NCBI RefSeq assembly: GCF_963422355.1
Contig: NC_085085.1
Location: 15,935,588-15,999,587, forward strand
DNA length: 64,000 nt
Direction of reading: 5' to 3'
From: Corticium candelabrum
Lineage: Eukaryota; Porifera; Homoscleromorpha; Homosclerophorida; Plakinidae
Shown: positions 1-11,348 of the stretch, one piece after another
Position numbering within the stretch: position 1 is the first letter of the stretch
Layout of the letters: every line of letters starts with the position of its first letter
Translations under genes and position numbers: made by a program
Notes under the pieces: model-generated
Told to the model about the DNA's origin: nothing
Database searches by the model: none
What the model saw: the letters and a program-made list of their open reading frames with translations, nothing else

Positions 1-313
1 AATTTATAAACTATAGCTTTGGAAAAATTAGAACTGGCTTCTATCCTGTCTACATTCGACAGAAGGAGCAGTCGGCAGCTGCGGTGTTTGGATATACTCT
101 GCGTACCTTGCTTCGTAGCTTTCATTTGAAGCGACGCTCGACGGAGGTTCACGCATTACTAGTTGTATGAATTAAAAGAGGCAATTAGAATGGCAGAATG
201 ACGTTGATTTCTGGTTATTGTGTGATTTGTAACCACGTCTGCTTGTTGACTTGGTATCGTCAAGTTTGGTTCAATCTGTGATGTCCTTATTTAATCCTTT
301 GTGTTTGTGCTAG

Positions 314-2785
314 GTTTGATCATGAACTGGCAGCTGCTCTTAATCAATTAGAAAGGGAAAGGGCAGAAGGCGAGAAAGCTACTAGAAGTAAAGAAAAAGA
401 AGAGGCAGAGAAGTATTCCTTACAGCGCAAACTGGAGGTCTGTTGTCAATTTCTTTAGCAATTAATGTTTAGCAGATTTTTGTGTTTGCTTGTCATAAAA
501 GGAAAAGGAAGGGGAGTTATCAATAGCTGAAAGAAAACTGCATCGTGTGCAGGAGGAACTTTCAGAGGTGTCACAACAAGGCAGCAAGGAAGAGAAAGAG
601 GTCAGAACTGCATGTACAGTTTGTAGTAATTTCAGCTATGAGCCATAAGAAATGGGACTTTGTTAAAGTCATGTGACTTAGTAGAGTATACATACTCATC
701 ATATGTGACCAAACTGGAATTAAGTTTTAACCCATTTATCTAAACACAACAATATTTTGATTATTTTAGGTCAGTCAATTTGGGGATTATCATTAGACTA
801 CTTTAACAAACTGTAGTGTATTAGAAGGTTGTAAGAACATTTGTTAGATATTTGTAATGGATGCCATGAGGTAGTTAGTAACAATGAATAGTTCAAACAC
901 TTACAGTATAATAGCAAGTATATTTATTGACAATCTTATCTTTATTTTCAAGACTCGGAAGGTTTGCCTGAATTGTTTTCTATTAATGCTATTTATTTGT
1001 TTTAATGTCTAAATCATATTTGAATCAGTTGCATGTTCTTGTTCTAAAATATCATACTCTAGCGCTGGACTTGAACTGTACTGTAGTGTCACACGTACAT
1101 GCAGTTGTACTTGTATCACTAATGGTCAGTAATAATTGCTGTATTTTAGTTAACTTGGTATGTGCAGGTCACAGCTCTAAAGCAATCAAAACGAGATATT
1201 GAACAGAAATTGGAGGATCAAGAAGAAGAGCTGGATGATATGGCAGCTCGTACTCAGCAGCTTGAATCAGTGAGTTAGAGTGTCTCTCAGTTTTGGTTTT
1301 TGCTAATCATATTACATTTTTGGTTTGAATAGGCAAAGTTGCGCCTGGAAATTGAGAACCAAAGACTGGAACAACAGCTTAAGAAAAGTGTGGAAGCAAA
1401 AGAGGAAGAACACGATCGCCAAGTAAATCAGTTGCACAAAAAGGTCAAGTCATTAGAAGAACAGCTTGACCGTGAATATGAAGAGAAATCTGCAGCACAA
1501 CGAGTGAGGCTTGTACCTGTAGTTGGTGTTGGTGGAGAGGTGATGTGGGCTATTTAGATGAAACGGGACGTGGAGTATCAGTTAGCTGAGGCTAAAGAGC
1601 AAGCACAACGAAGAGATCCTGAAGCAGAACGTCGTCTGCGGAAAGCTCTACAAAAGACAAAGGCACTTCTGCATGACACTCAAGAAATGCTTCAGCTTGA
1701 GGTATCTAGCAGGTTACATCATATAATTGTAATTAGTTTGACTATTCCATGTATTGAAGCAAACCAAACACTCTGCTGGCGGGCGATCTAGTGTCAGATC
1801 TTTAAGAAATGAGGTATGTTGTTGTGTTTGCTTCTAATTACTCGCATGCTTTTGTTGTGGTACAGTGTACAGAAATTATTTGATAACTTTTTGCTGCCTA
1901 TCTACTGATTAGTTACTTGACTGTGTTTTTATCATTTTTTTGTATTCCATTTGCTTTGATTGAGGCATTTACATGCATCATTACCCGAAGTGTTGTGTTT
2001 ATTTTGCAACCTTGTTTCTAATACTATTCACTATTATTCTATACCATTGACTAAGACTGATCTCTTGATTTAGCTTGATGAAATGCGAGATCAACTAGAG
2101 CAATCAACAAGAGCTAAACGTAAGTTTGAAGTGGAACTGGAAGACAAACAGCAACTCTTGACAGAAGTAACAAGAGACAGGGAGATGGTAATTGACTTAC
2201 TGTGGCTGCTGATATTTTAGTGGCATGCATGTTCCATGTGCCATACTTACAGGCAGAGCAACGTGTAAGTGAATTGAATCGCCAGAAGGTTGAACTGGAA
2301 AGCAAGTTAGAAGATGATCAGGAAGATTTGAATGAGATAGTTACCAAGCACAAGAACACTTTGCAACAGGTACCTAGAATTCTAATTATTATTACTGGTT
2401 GAGTACTTGATTTATTTTTTCACTGTTTTTAGCTGACTGCTGCTCAGACTCAGCATGCTGAAGCAGAAATATTGAACTCACAGCTAAGCAATAAGAATTT
2501 GTCATTGAAAAATGAAGTAGCAACACTTGTTCATGATACCGGTATCGTGTAATTGAGTGTATTATAATGTAGGTTGAGGAGCTGACTCAACAACTTGAGA
2601 GTCTTCAACGCAGTGCAGTCAGTCAAGGAAAGGCATCTGCCATGGAGTTTAAAGTACTAGTTTAATGTATATGTCAGTCAGGGATTGTGTTGTTGATACA
2701 AAAAGGCAACTACTTATGCTGGCAGTTTTTTGTGATTAGTTAATTACATGAGAGTTTTTGATATAAGAATACTCAAATTTGTGCT

Positions 2786-2832
<47 letters not shown>

Positions 2833-2865
2833 ACGTGTGGTGTGTGTGTGTGTGTGTGCACGTGT

Positions 2866-2919
<54 letters not shown>

Positions 2920-4082
2920 TAGCTGCTATACTTTGTTTTGTAGTACAGGATTTGGCATATATACATTGAGACTACTCCGACACTGCTGCAGCATTATCAT
3001 GATTATGCATGCATGGTTGTTACAATATCATCATTTTAGTATCTGTGTGTTATGTGTGTAGGTGAGAGAAGTTGAGGAAAAGTTGGAAATGGAGCAGGCA
3101 GCTCGACATAGACAAGATGTGAGTCTTGAAACTGGTTGCACTTTGTTTGAATTAGAGATGAAGTTGTTTATTTTAAGAACTATATACGACGCTTGAAGGA
3201 TAATTTAAAACGATTAGGTGAAGAAAAAGAAGAACTGCAACGTGGTGATGGTACTGTGGCAGAGTCACTACGACGGTTGGTAGCTGAATGCTGCATTCAT
3301 GGGTTGTTGAATATTGTTCTTTCAATAGGTCTCATAGACAGATCAGAGAATTAAAGGATGAGCTCATGGAGAAGGAGAAAAAAGAACAAGAAATTAGCAG
3401 AAAGAACAGGCAGTTGGTAATATCTTTATGATTTTTTGCCCAGTGTTGCTTGAACAGTATACATTATGCCTCGAAGGAGTCAGATCGAGAGATGATGGAG
3501 TCTAATCTGTCTTCTGTACAAAAAGAATTAGAAAGAGCAAATAAGCGTATTCAGGATCTACGAGGAGCTCTTCAAGACTTCAGTGACCAAAGTGATTTAG
3601 AGGCCGACCCACTAGATGGTTTAGACGATAGTGCATCATCAGATGGTGAGGAAGGTGGTCACTGGGCTTCCAGTCATGGTGATCGGACATTTAAACATCG
3701 ATATTCGTACAAGGATGGTGTGGGTAAGAAGAGCACTCTGTCTACCAGGCGAATTGCTGATGTTGATGATTTTGAGAATGTGACACCGAACACACTTCAG
3801 AAATGGCGTGTAGAAAGAGAAACTGGTGATGATGACAATGGTGACTTGTTTGCTGGTCAAAAGCGAGAAGATGGAGATGACCTGTGGTATAGTAGTAGTT
3901 CACCATCTTCTACTGGTGCTGTGGGCTATAGAAACAGGAGATATCAGAATCGTGTGGGTGATGGTCTAGATAGTCCACTATCAAAGACCGGTATGTCACA
4001 TAGACTACGAGACGGTGATAATGAAAGAGAATGGTTTGAAGATTCCAGCCCTCCAGTTTCTCCTAAACCAACATTTCTATAG
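314..4082 (+). CDS. MYO18A: Unconventional myosin-XVIII heavy chain, C-terminal coiled-coil tail (partial, 5' end outside window)
   Basis: Fourteen in-phase exons are visible: 314-437, 502-600, 1168-1269, 1333-1503, 1558-1701, 1760-1813, 2074-2187, 2253-2369, 2433-2516, 2573-2653, 3062-3118, 3178-3275, 3329-3416 and 3477-4082. Together they encode 645 residues ending at TAG 4080-4082. The product is a long charged heptad coiled coil (about residues 1-480) followed by a Ser/Asp-rich tail ending in PKPTFL. Stretches such as RDPEAERRLRKALQKTKALL and LEDDQEDLNE match the myosin-XVIII tail as I remember it and fit conventional myosin II less well. In this family the tail drives dimerisation and association with actin structures, and the motor domain lies upstream, left of the window. 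The exon at 1760-1813 is inferred from phase. The donor at 2516 was chosen because the later one would introduce a stop. The 18A versus 18B assignment is not resolved. Confidence 0.85.
632..705 (+). repeat. Short partial copy of the CLUH-intron dispersed repeat
   Basis: This stretch inside a myosin-XVIII intron (601-1167) resembles the start of the repeats at 55185 and 57449: TTCAGCTATGAGCC, then GGGACTTTGT, then AAGTCATG and GACTT in the same order. It is a diverged fragment of about 70 bp. I see nothing else in the rest of this intron. Confidence 0.6.
2790..2916 (+). repeat. (TG)n microsatellite in myosin-XVIII intron
   Basis: About 127 bp of TG dinucleotides, interrupted twice by the same GCACGTGTGG variant block, which suggests slippage or duplication of a longer unit. 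It lies in the intron between exons 2573-2653 and 3062-3118. Open frames across it on both strands (VCVC and HTHT runs) are not genes. Confidence 0.95.
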
Positions 4083-4360
4083 TTCGTGTGTACCAATACT
4101 AAACTTATCTGTACCAACCCAGCAATTGCTTGCTAGCAGAAGTTAAACCATGTTGTGTTCTCTTTTTGTACCAAAGCCAACAGTTTTGTTGCTGTGATTA
4201 CAGTTTGTTGATGCACCTTTATTTCTGTGCATTATGCAACTGTTATAATTATAGATACAGTATATATCTGTATAGTTCAAACCACAACTAATTACATATA
4301 CTGTCTTGTATCAACACAAAGAAGTAGACGTGGGACACAAGGATTCACTACGTTCCTACC

Positions 4361-4743
4361 CAGTGGCGGATCCAGACTTTGACTAAAAAGGGTCACAAAA
4401 CCGATTATTTATTTAATATGACGTCATCTCCAAAAGGGGGTAGATATTTACACGAAACGATGGCTCTGTTCCACAGATAATGAGATTGCCACTAGTGTAC
4501 CATAGGAGTAAGTTCGGGTTGTTACAGTTATCCTCGGCATGACAAGAGAATTAACTCTCTTTGACTATAAGGTTGAGAGCTATGTTGCTGTTAGATCAAC
4601 AAGTAGGATTCAGGTTTTGTGAAGGTTTTTCATTGTGTGACATGTGCATTGCCATTAATTGGTACAAAGTGTTTGAGATACTCAACATACGGTACGGTAC
4701 AACTCTTGATAAAGAAAATGTTGAATGCCTGGATCTGCCACTG
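4361..4743. mobile_element. Short TIR (MITE-like) element with 4-bp flanking duplication
   Basis: The 383-bp segment begins CAGTGGCGGATCCAG and ends with the near-perfect inverse CTGGATCTGCCACTG (14 of 15 match). TACC lies immediately outside both ends (4357-4360 and 4744-4747), consistent with a target-site duplication. No coding domain was recognised inside. It sits just 3' of the myosin-XVIII gene. The termini resemble hAT-type ends, but the 4-bp duplication would be atypical for hAT, so the superfamily is open. Confidence 0.7.
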
Positions 4744-4789
4744 TACCAGGTAATATCAACTAGACTATGGTTGTAGGGACAATTTGGTC

Positions 4790-5430
4790 TCGGGCAATTA
4801 ATTATCTCGGGCTTAGTATTTGGTTCCCGAAACAGTTTAGCTGGGCTTATTATGGGGACTATATGGTTTCGCATTTATTGAACCTCGAATCGGCACTCTT
4901 TAACTCTTACAGCTGTATGAGACAGACGAGAACGACGTGACGATGGCCATTATAATTTTCACGCGTCTCGCAGACATCTCAATGAGCCGAAATCGAGTGC
5001 GACCTGCTTCTTCTTCGTTGTATTTGGCTTCATATGAATGCCGAAGTCATCACGACATTGTCGATCGCAATTTCGCGTGTCTGACGTTTCTTTTTGAGGC
5101 AATCTCGGCTCGTCTGGTAGCGGGCGTGTCGAAAGTAGGCAAAGTAAGAGTCTCTTGTGGGTTACAAGGTAAACAAACATGATCTTGAAGATCACACAGC
5201 GCACGTGCACAGATACAGCGACGTATGCGTACTGTCTACGATCAATAATTATTGCAAGGAAGACGATCTACGTCGGTTGCGCACGACCAAAAGATCGGCG
5301 ATGACTTTCAGAACAGAAGACAAAATGAGTGAATGTAGTTCGAGAAACAAATGTATCTGACGTAAAATCACTTATTTTGCACTTGTCTCTCAGATAGGTA
5401 TTGATGGTTGTTCGTTTGTTTGTTTGTCTG
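4790..5430 (+). repeat. Dispersed repeat, copy A (inverted relative to 37208-37985)
   Basis: Long stretches recur in reverse complement at 37208-37985, for example TTTGGCTTCATATGAAT, GATCGCAATTT and TATCTGACGTAAAATCACTTAT. Copy A is shorter because about 110 bp present in copy B near 37390-37500 is missing around 5230-5270. No convincing protein was found in either copy. It could be the terminal part or LTR of a larger element or a non-autonomous repeat. Confidence 0.75.
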
Positions 5431-5437
5431 TGGGTGG

Positions 5438-5446
5438 TGTGCGTGC

Positions 5447-5480
<34 letters not shown>

Positions 5481-5490
5481 ATGTGTGTGA
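5438..5490 (+). repeat. (GTGC)n/(TG)n microsatellite
   Basis: GTGCGTGCGTGC grades into pure TG repeats. The following stretch, 5491-5818, has no gene or repeat that I can identify. Confidence 0.9.
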
Positions 5491-5818
5491 GACTAGCTTG
5501 CTTTGTATCACATAAATTTAGAGCGTATGGCACTAGTCAGTTGTCATGTGTAGATGATATCTTCATAACACACCATTACTAGTGTTGTGGGGCCATGATG
5601 AACTCCTTGTTTTTGATCTGGGACATCCCATGCCAGTTACACAGTACTAGACCTTGCTCAGTTTAGCTCTTGAGTTGTATGTGCCTAGCTCAAAATGAAG
5701 ACCCCACAAGCCCCTTCTGTGTAGTGCAATAATAGCTGCCACGTGTTTGTTTGTTTAATCAATCTGCATTTAAGTCAGTAGAACACAAGTACAAGTTACA
5801 AGTACACATCTCAAAAGT

Positions 5819-7636
5819 TCAATACAGCAATTTGTCGTCCGCTTCTTCTAGTGCATCTTCATGCCGTTGTTTAATCTCTGCAATGCATCCTTCTCTAGTT
5901 GAAGCCTTAACTTTGAGTTGTTGTGATAACTCTGCTAATGTTTCTGTATCCAAAATGTCAAGCTGTCTTTCCAGCATCAGATGCAGCCTCACTGGGTTTC
6001 CTTGCAGACGTGTCAAATTTCTTTCAAGCAGTTCATAGGTTGCTGTAACAGACAAATCTTCAATTTGGAAAGGTTCCGTAAATCGTTTCTTGCTTTTTAT
6101 GTAAGCATCTAGCTCTTCAAACTTTGCCTTTGCGATTTCGGTTTCAGCTTGGCGTAGTGAAAGAAACTGGACCTTATCACGTAGCTCTGCTTCGAGGGCT
6201 TGCTTAATCACAGGAATCTCATTTTGTGTTATAGCTGTTTGAAGCTGTTTCTTTTCACTGAGAATTCGCTCCAGGTTCTGCCTCTTCTTTTCATGATCTT
6301 GTCGCTTTTCTTCAACATACTCTTCCATTTGTGTTAGGCTCTCCAGCGTCTCCAAGTCTTTGGGCATTGTAGGTTCCTTCACAGCTATGCAAATTTACAC
6401 AAAATTAAGAACACTGCTACAACACACTTAGTAATACTTACGTTTTTTCTTCATTCTGTCGAGAGTGGGTTTACTGGGAACATCCCTGACATCTCCAGGC
6501 CCAACAGTTACAATGTAAGCTGACTGGTTGCTGTCATTACAATATGATGATAACCCACTTTGAGTAGACTGTGAGTTTCCTGTCGTGTTATGTTCCATCT
6601 CTTTCTGGACATGCATGTCTTCCAGCATCAACTGCTGTTGTAAATGGGCCGCAAACTCATCTTCAGTCATGCCAAGTTCGTGTGCTGATGGAATGCCAGA
6701 GTTCTTATCAGACTGAACAGCAGCAGCAGCGACAGCACCACTGAGAGCGTGAGATTGTTGAGAAGGCTCTGAAGTTTTACAAGACGTCTCTTCTACTGGA
6801 TTATCAGTGTCTAAAGCATAGATCAAGCGAGGCTGCCCTCCATCTGGTGACGTCACCCACATTGGTTTGACAGCATATTGTCCTTTGAGACCTTTAACAC
6901 TTAGTCTAGATACATCAGTGTCCTTCACTGTGCTTCTGTTTGTTGTAGTGACTTTTGTCTTTGCCAACGATCCAGGTTTGGGGTTGTCCACTGCTTTGAT
7001 GTTATCACCTAAACTACTCAGCAAAAATCCAAAGTGATCAATACAAGTGACTGCATTTACTTCATTAGTAGGTGTTTCCATAGCACGAAGAACAAGAAGT
7101 TTAACTGTTTCCAATCTCTTCTTGTAGTAGGTGGTGAGACGATCTTGTGGCAGCTCCTCAACAACTCGTAAAAAGGTAGTGCCATCTGCTTCAGTTGGGA
7201 TTGTTGAAAGACTAGCATAGATTATCAGACGCATTGCCAAATAGCACATGTGATAAACAGCTGTAACATCTCGTTTGTCAGTCTGTTGTAGTTCTTCAAG
7301 AAGGAGCCGAGTGAATTGAATTAAAGCATGCTGAATTTCAGGAAGAAGTGATGGAATCCCAGATTTGTTCTTCTCAACCATTTTCTTTAATTCTGTCCTT
7401 TGCTCCAGCCAGATAGCATAAGAATGGCTGTCACGTGGCATCAGACCTAGTCTGTCAGTCATAGATTCAACAGTCTGGATACAGCTTTGTACTCTACTCT
7501 GAAATACATATACAGCATTGGCGGTGTGCGCATGACCAGCACTCCAAAGGTGAGGAAAGACTCCCATGAGGATGAGGCGATACATGAGATAATCAGCCAG
7601 ATATGCCACACATGCAAGTTTATCAGCTAAACACAT
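5819..7636 (-). CDS. Helical protein, divergent paralogue of the two PUB-like genes downstream (main exons)
   Basis: Two exons on the minus strand, 7636-6442 and 6384-5819, are joined by a GT-AG intron in phase and give 586 residues if translation starts at the methionine at 7636. The first 220 residues form a helical block whose segments align by eye, in order, with the two plus-strand neighbours: LACVAYLADYLMYRL resembles VVVIHLGYFYFLRFV, and similar helices follow near the SRVQSCIQTVES, AVYHMCYLAMRLI and KKRLETVKLLVLRAM segments. The middle is Ser/Thr-rich, then there is a charged coiled coil, and the end (LAELSQQLKVKASTREGCIA) looks SAP-like. The real N-terminus is unresolved: upstream open segments exist but their phase does not fit cleanly. 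I recognise no named family. Confidence 0.7.
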
Positions 7637-7670
7637 TCGAAATGATAGAGGCTCATTGCTGAGTAATTAC

Positions 7671-7834
7671 GTAGACAACAGTGAGCAGCACCAGCAGAAG
7701 TAGATGCTACATTCAAGCAAAGATAGATGGTGTATTTAATCCAAGTATTTACACTAATATAGGATTCCAAACAAAACATATTGATTAAATAACATCTACA
7801 CATACTTCTGCTAGTGCTGCTCACCATTGTCTAC
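7671..7834. repeat. Foldback (inverted-repeat) element between 5' exons of the minus-strand gene
   Basis: Bases 7671-7706 and 7793-7834 are near-perfect reverse complements (core GAGCAGCACCAGCAGAAGT against ACTTCTGCTAGTGCTGCTC) around an AT-rich loop of about 90 bp. The arms touch the splice signals expected here: a gtgagc donor candidate on the right arm, and a ctcag acceptor near 7663 just outside the left arm. The rest of 7637-8402 shows no clear gene apart from one open segment at 7804-7855 (minus), which could be a short exon. Confidence 0.65.
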
Positions 7835-8402
7835 CATCATGTAAACAGCATTGTCATTAGTTCTAGCATAAACCTGTCAAATCCAGAATTTGTAGTAATA
7901 AATTCCCAAGAAAATAGATATTGTTCAAAATTTGGTTAACATGCAAACAGTATTCTACAACAATTCATGCCTTTGTCACCATCTGGTGCAGCGAAGGTTT
8001 TTTGTCACCATTACGTATAGCTTCGTAACACATGCAACACCAATGCTCCATCCTGTCCCAAAATTTGCAAAATTGTAGTTATTGCCATTAGTTTGGCAAA
8101 GAAGTAAAATCTGTATCCAAAGTTATAAGCTCAATCAGAACTTTTACACCAAAGTGATGGAAATTACAAACAAAAACTGAGATTGGCAGTGTAGTAAGTC
8201 TTGCTCATTAGTTTGTATAATAGTCATAATAACAACAACATATTTCTTACACATCATAACCTCACTAAAGGGCAGACAAAGAATACTCACAATCACAGGA
8301 CAATCACAATCACACATAAAGATCGACATTCATTCTACAAAATCAAATACATGACTATTAGAAGCATTGTTACAAAATAGCCTCTTTTGTGTTATTAATT
8401 AA

Positions 8403-8750
8403 TCATAAAGTAAATAAACTTGTACTTGGTCCTTGGATGCAATAGTAATAATCCTCATAGTTGTCTTTTCCACCTTCATATTGATCATACTGACTGCTGT
8501 ATGTGTCATCATCATACATCGGATAACCATAATCGTACTGGCTCTGTCTACCAGTGCTGTAAGAAGTTCGAACTCCAGTAGTCGAATGATAGCGGCGACG
8601 ATGCTCCACTTCATTAGCTCGTTCCACCATTGACTGATGAGAAGGATAAGAAGGACTTGTGGAAGTCGTCATCATCCGTCGTCGACTTCCTTCACTGCTC
8701 GTGCTTCGTCCAATGTTACTACTTCCACGTGTGTAGTAATAGTTCTCCAT
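8403..8750 (-). CDS. Tyr/Ser-rich low-complexity N-terminal exon or small separate gene
   Basis: From ATG 8750 (context GAACGAAATGG) this frame encodes 116 residues rich in Tyr, Ser, Asp and Arg, starting MENYYYTRGSSN and including YDYGYPMYDDDTY, and it runs to a stop at 8403. A splice acceptor (TTTACAG) sits just upstream, suggesting a 5' UTR intron. It is probably the first coding exon of the minus-strand gene at 5819-7636, because it lies directly 5' of it and donors are present near its end. A complete small disordered protein is an alternative. It is not recognised as a known family. Confidence 0.45.
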   Translation of the reverse strand: MENYYYTRGSSNIGRSTSSEGSRRRMMTTSTSPSYPSHQSMVERANEVEHRRRYHSTTGVRTSYSTGRQSQYDYGYPMYDDDTYSSQYDQYEGGKDNYEDYYYCIQGPSTSLFTL

Positions 8751-8955
8751 TTCGTTCCTGTAAACTGAAATGTGAAACAGGAAGAGGGGACCCACTAATC
8801 TCCACGCGTACAACAACAATGCCAAAAATAAAAATCTCAGGGTAAGCCTTTAAAACAGCTCCAAATTCTTTGCCTGCTAGTAAATGACAAGACAATCTCG
8901 GCAATGTAGTTTTCCGGGGAAGTCCCCTGTAAATAAGTTCCCGGATATTTGCGTC
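8751..8955. promoter_or_regulatory. Candidate bidirectional promoter
   Basis: The minus-strand gene starts at or near 8750 and the plus-strand PUB-like gene starts at 8956, leaving only about 205 bp between divergent starts. No TATA box or recognised factor site stands out, so the call rests on geometry alone. Confidence 0.35.
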
Positions 8956-11092
8956 ATGGCTCGTCATGCTCCTCTACAAGAAGCGCTGGTAAGCTACAAT
9001 TCACATCTGGTTTGAAAGATTCGACTGGGCTGGCCGGTCTAGTCAGTGTAAACGTGGTATTAGAGACATCACATATTGCATAATAAACATGTAGATTGCG
9101 CTGTCAAAAGATTTGAGTTTGCAGTCGTACGTCAGCTTTTTGGACATGGTCAAGACAGCAATCGATGTCATTCTAGACTCTGGTGGTCAACGTGGCAGAG
9201 TGGTGGATAAAGGTGACTAAAAGTTTATCTGTAATGCTTACCTTACAAACCTAGTTACTAATTTATACTAATTTATACTAATTTATAAACTAGAACACCA
9301 ATTGTTCGGACCAATTCTTCGACAGACTTCTCAAGCTAAACTCATTATGTTCATGTTGGGATTTGAAGAAATTTCCGAGTCAGACAAGTGCATGTTTTTG
9401 TTGGATTTTGAGAGTCATGTTGAAATGATGAGATTGTTTAAAGACATTGCTGAGAAGAGTTTAGCAACAGGAGTCAGTGGACAGACACGGATACTGGATG
9501 CATATAGTTCTCTAATGTCAGATGACCCATATGTGGTTGTGATTCATTTAGGATATTTCTATTTCTTGAGGTTTGTTCTTCTTACATTACACACTGATCA
9601 CCGAGTGCTGAAAGATCTTGGCATCGGTGAACAGATAAAAGTTGCAGCTGATGCAATTGAAGTAGCAGCTAAGAAACTTGATGTGTTGCAACTTAAGGGC
9701 ATGGCGTGTAGATCATGGATTGAATGTAAACAACAAGTTCTTGCATATGTTGATTCTGTGGGTACCATGGGTGGAGATGATGATGTGGTAGCAGTCCAGA
9801 AGATGTCTTTTAGTCAGAGATTTACTCAAACGGCAAATCTGATTGCTAATGAACTGCGGAGCAACACTTCTGAAGAATTTGTAGATGTATTTCTGTTCAT
9901 GCATTTAACAAGGGTTGTCTTGTCTCAAACAAATGTTGGTCAGTTGCTAGTTGACAATGATCTTTGTGATTATGTGCGAGTGTCATGCAGTTTGCGTTCT
10001 GAATACTTTACTGAGGATATGACAAAATCGGTAGAGACAATACGGTGTCGCTTTACTGAAGCTCTTGACCATCCTCTTGATGCTGAGACAATACAAAGTC
10101 TTCATCACTTGGTTGGTTGGCAAGTCCATGGCTTCTTACAGTGTCTGAAGCCTCCAAGACATTTCAAACACAAATTCCAAACTACAACACTTCATAGCAA
10201 TGGCTCTCTTTCAAGAAGTAGCCAAGTACAAAGAGTTAACTTACAGATTCCGACGGTTTCACATGCAGAGAGCTTTCACTCTGAAATGCTTGGAGAGGGA
10301 GCTGTAGTGGCTGGATCGACTGGTTTACTTGACACAGTGTCTTTTGATAATGCTGTTGATAAGGAAGTTGGTACTAATGATGAAAAAAGGGATGAAGATA
10401 ATGCAGAGAAGGAAGACTTTGAAGATATGTATGATGACGAGGATGAAGTATGTGCAGAAGGATTCTCAACAGTCAATGAGGCAATGCCTAACAGCAGCTC
10501 TAAAGGTTTTTCTGCTGAATTTAATGAGACGAGATCAAAAGTTTCTTCTACAATTTGTCATCAAAGCAATGACGATAAAATTTGTGAGTTTTGCGAGCTT
10601 GTTTTTGTATGCTTAATTGACAGATTTGTAATAGTAGGTTATGATGTGGAAGAACTAGTTCAGTGCCTTGATTCTACTACTACGTTTCGTGAGCGCTGTT
10701 TGTTGCTGAGTAGTGCTGTAAATGCATTGAGACAGAAATCAGCAGAGAAGGAGAAATTGTCACGTGACGTTTGTGATCTGCAAGAGTCATTCAATTTGTA
10801 TCGAGAATTTAATGTTGTAGTCGATGTTCTCAAACCAGTTTGGGAGGAAAAGAAGAAGCAGCTTGCTGTAGCTAAAGTTGAGATTGAGACTTTGAAAACT
10901 CTTAAAGATCGACTTTGCAAAAGGAAGAAATTCGGTGATACTGAGCATGGACTTGTGGCAAAGTTTGTGTGGAAAATTTTGAGATCAGCGAACGGTGACT
11001 ACTATAAGCTGTCTTGCCTTGACTCTGCAGTTGTCAGAAGTGATCGCAATTCTAGAATGTTATCTGAAGAAGCTATGGAATCGGCTACTTGA
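8956..11092 (+). CDS. PUB-like domain helical protein A (tandem paralogue 1)
   Basis: Exons 8956-8988, 9095-9212 and 9294-11092 join in phase to 649 residues. Residues about 12-110 resemble a PUB domain (known in PNGase, UBXN6, HOIP and SPATA2), where the pattern is a helical start, then a phenylalanine-led segment, then a hydrophobic G-F turn. Here FGPILRQTSQAKLIMFMLGF fills that place, followed by CMFLLDF. A helical block follows (about 130-330), starting near DDPYVVVIHLGYFYFLRF, then an acidic disordered stretch (about 380-430) and a coiled coil. The start is supported because the downstream paralogue has the same three-exon beginning with identical phases. PUB domains bind the p97/VCP tail, so an adaptor role is possible, but that is inference. 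A gtgagt...acag stretch near 10583-10634 could be a short in-frame intron. Confidence 0.75.
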
Positions 11093-11348
11093 CAGTTTGA
11101 GTTGACGTCGATCTCTTCTTTTTAATTGTATGTCCTCAATTATATCTAAGCTTAGTTAGCTATAGCACCTCTGCGTACAGTGCACGCGTGTGACTTTGTA
11201 AATACCGGTAGACCGGTCTAGTTATCTAGATCACTCTACTTTCCTCAATGTTGCAACTAAGATTCTCAATCCTTTGGATGCCAATGACGTCATTAACTTT
11301 CATGACGTACTCTAACATTAATATCTATTTCTGGGGACTCCAAACAAC

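Noticed and set aside
2736-3061. Open frames of HTHT/VCVC repeats on both strands
   Set aside because: They are translations of the (TG)n microsatellite. The same applies at 16342-16681, 17176-17367 and 21152-21572.
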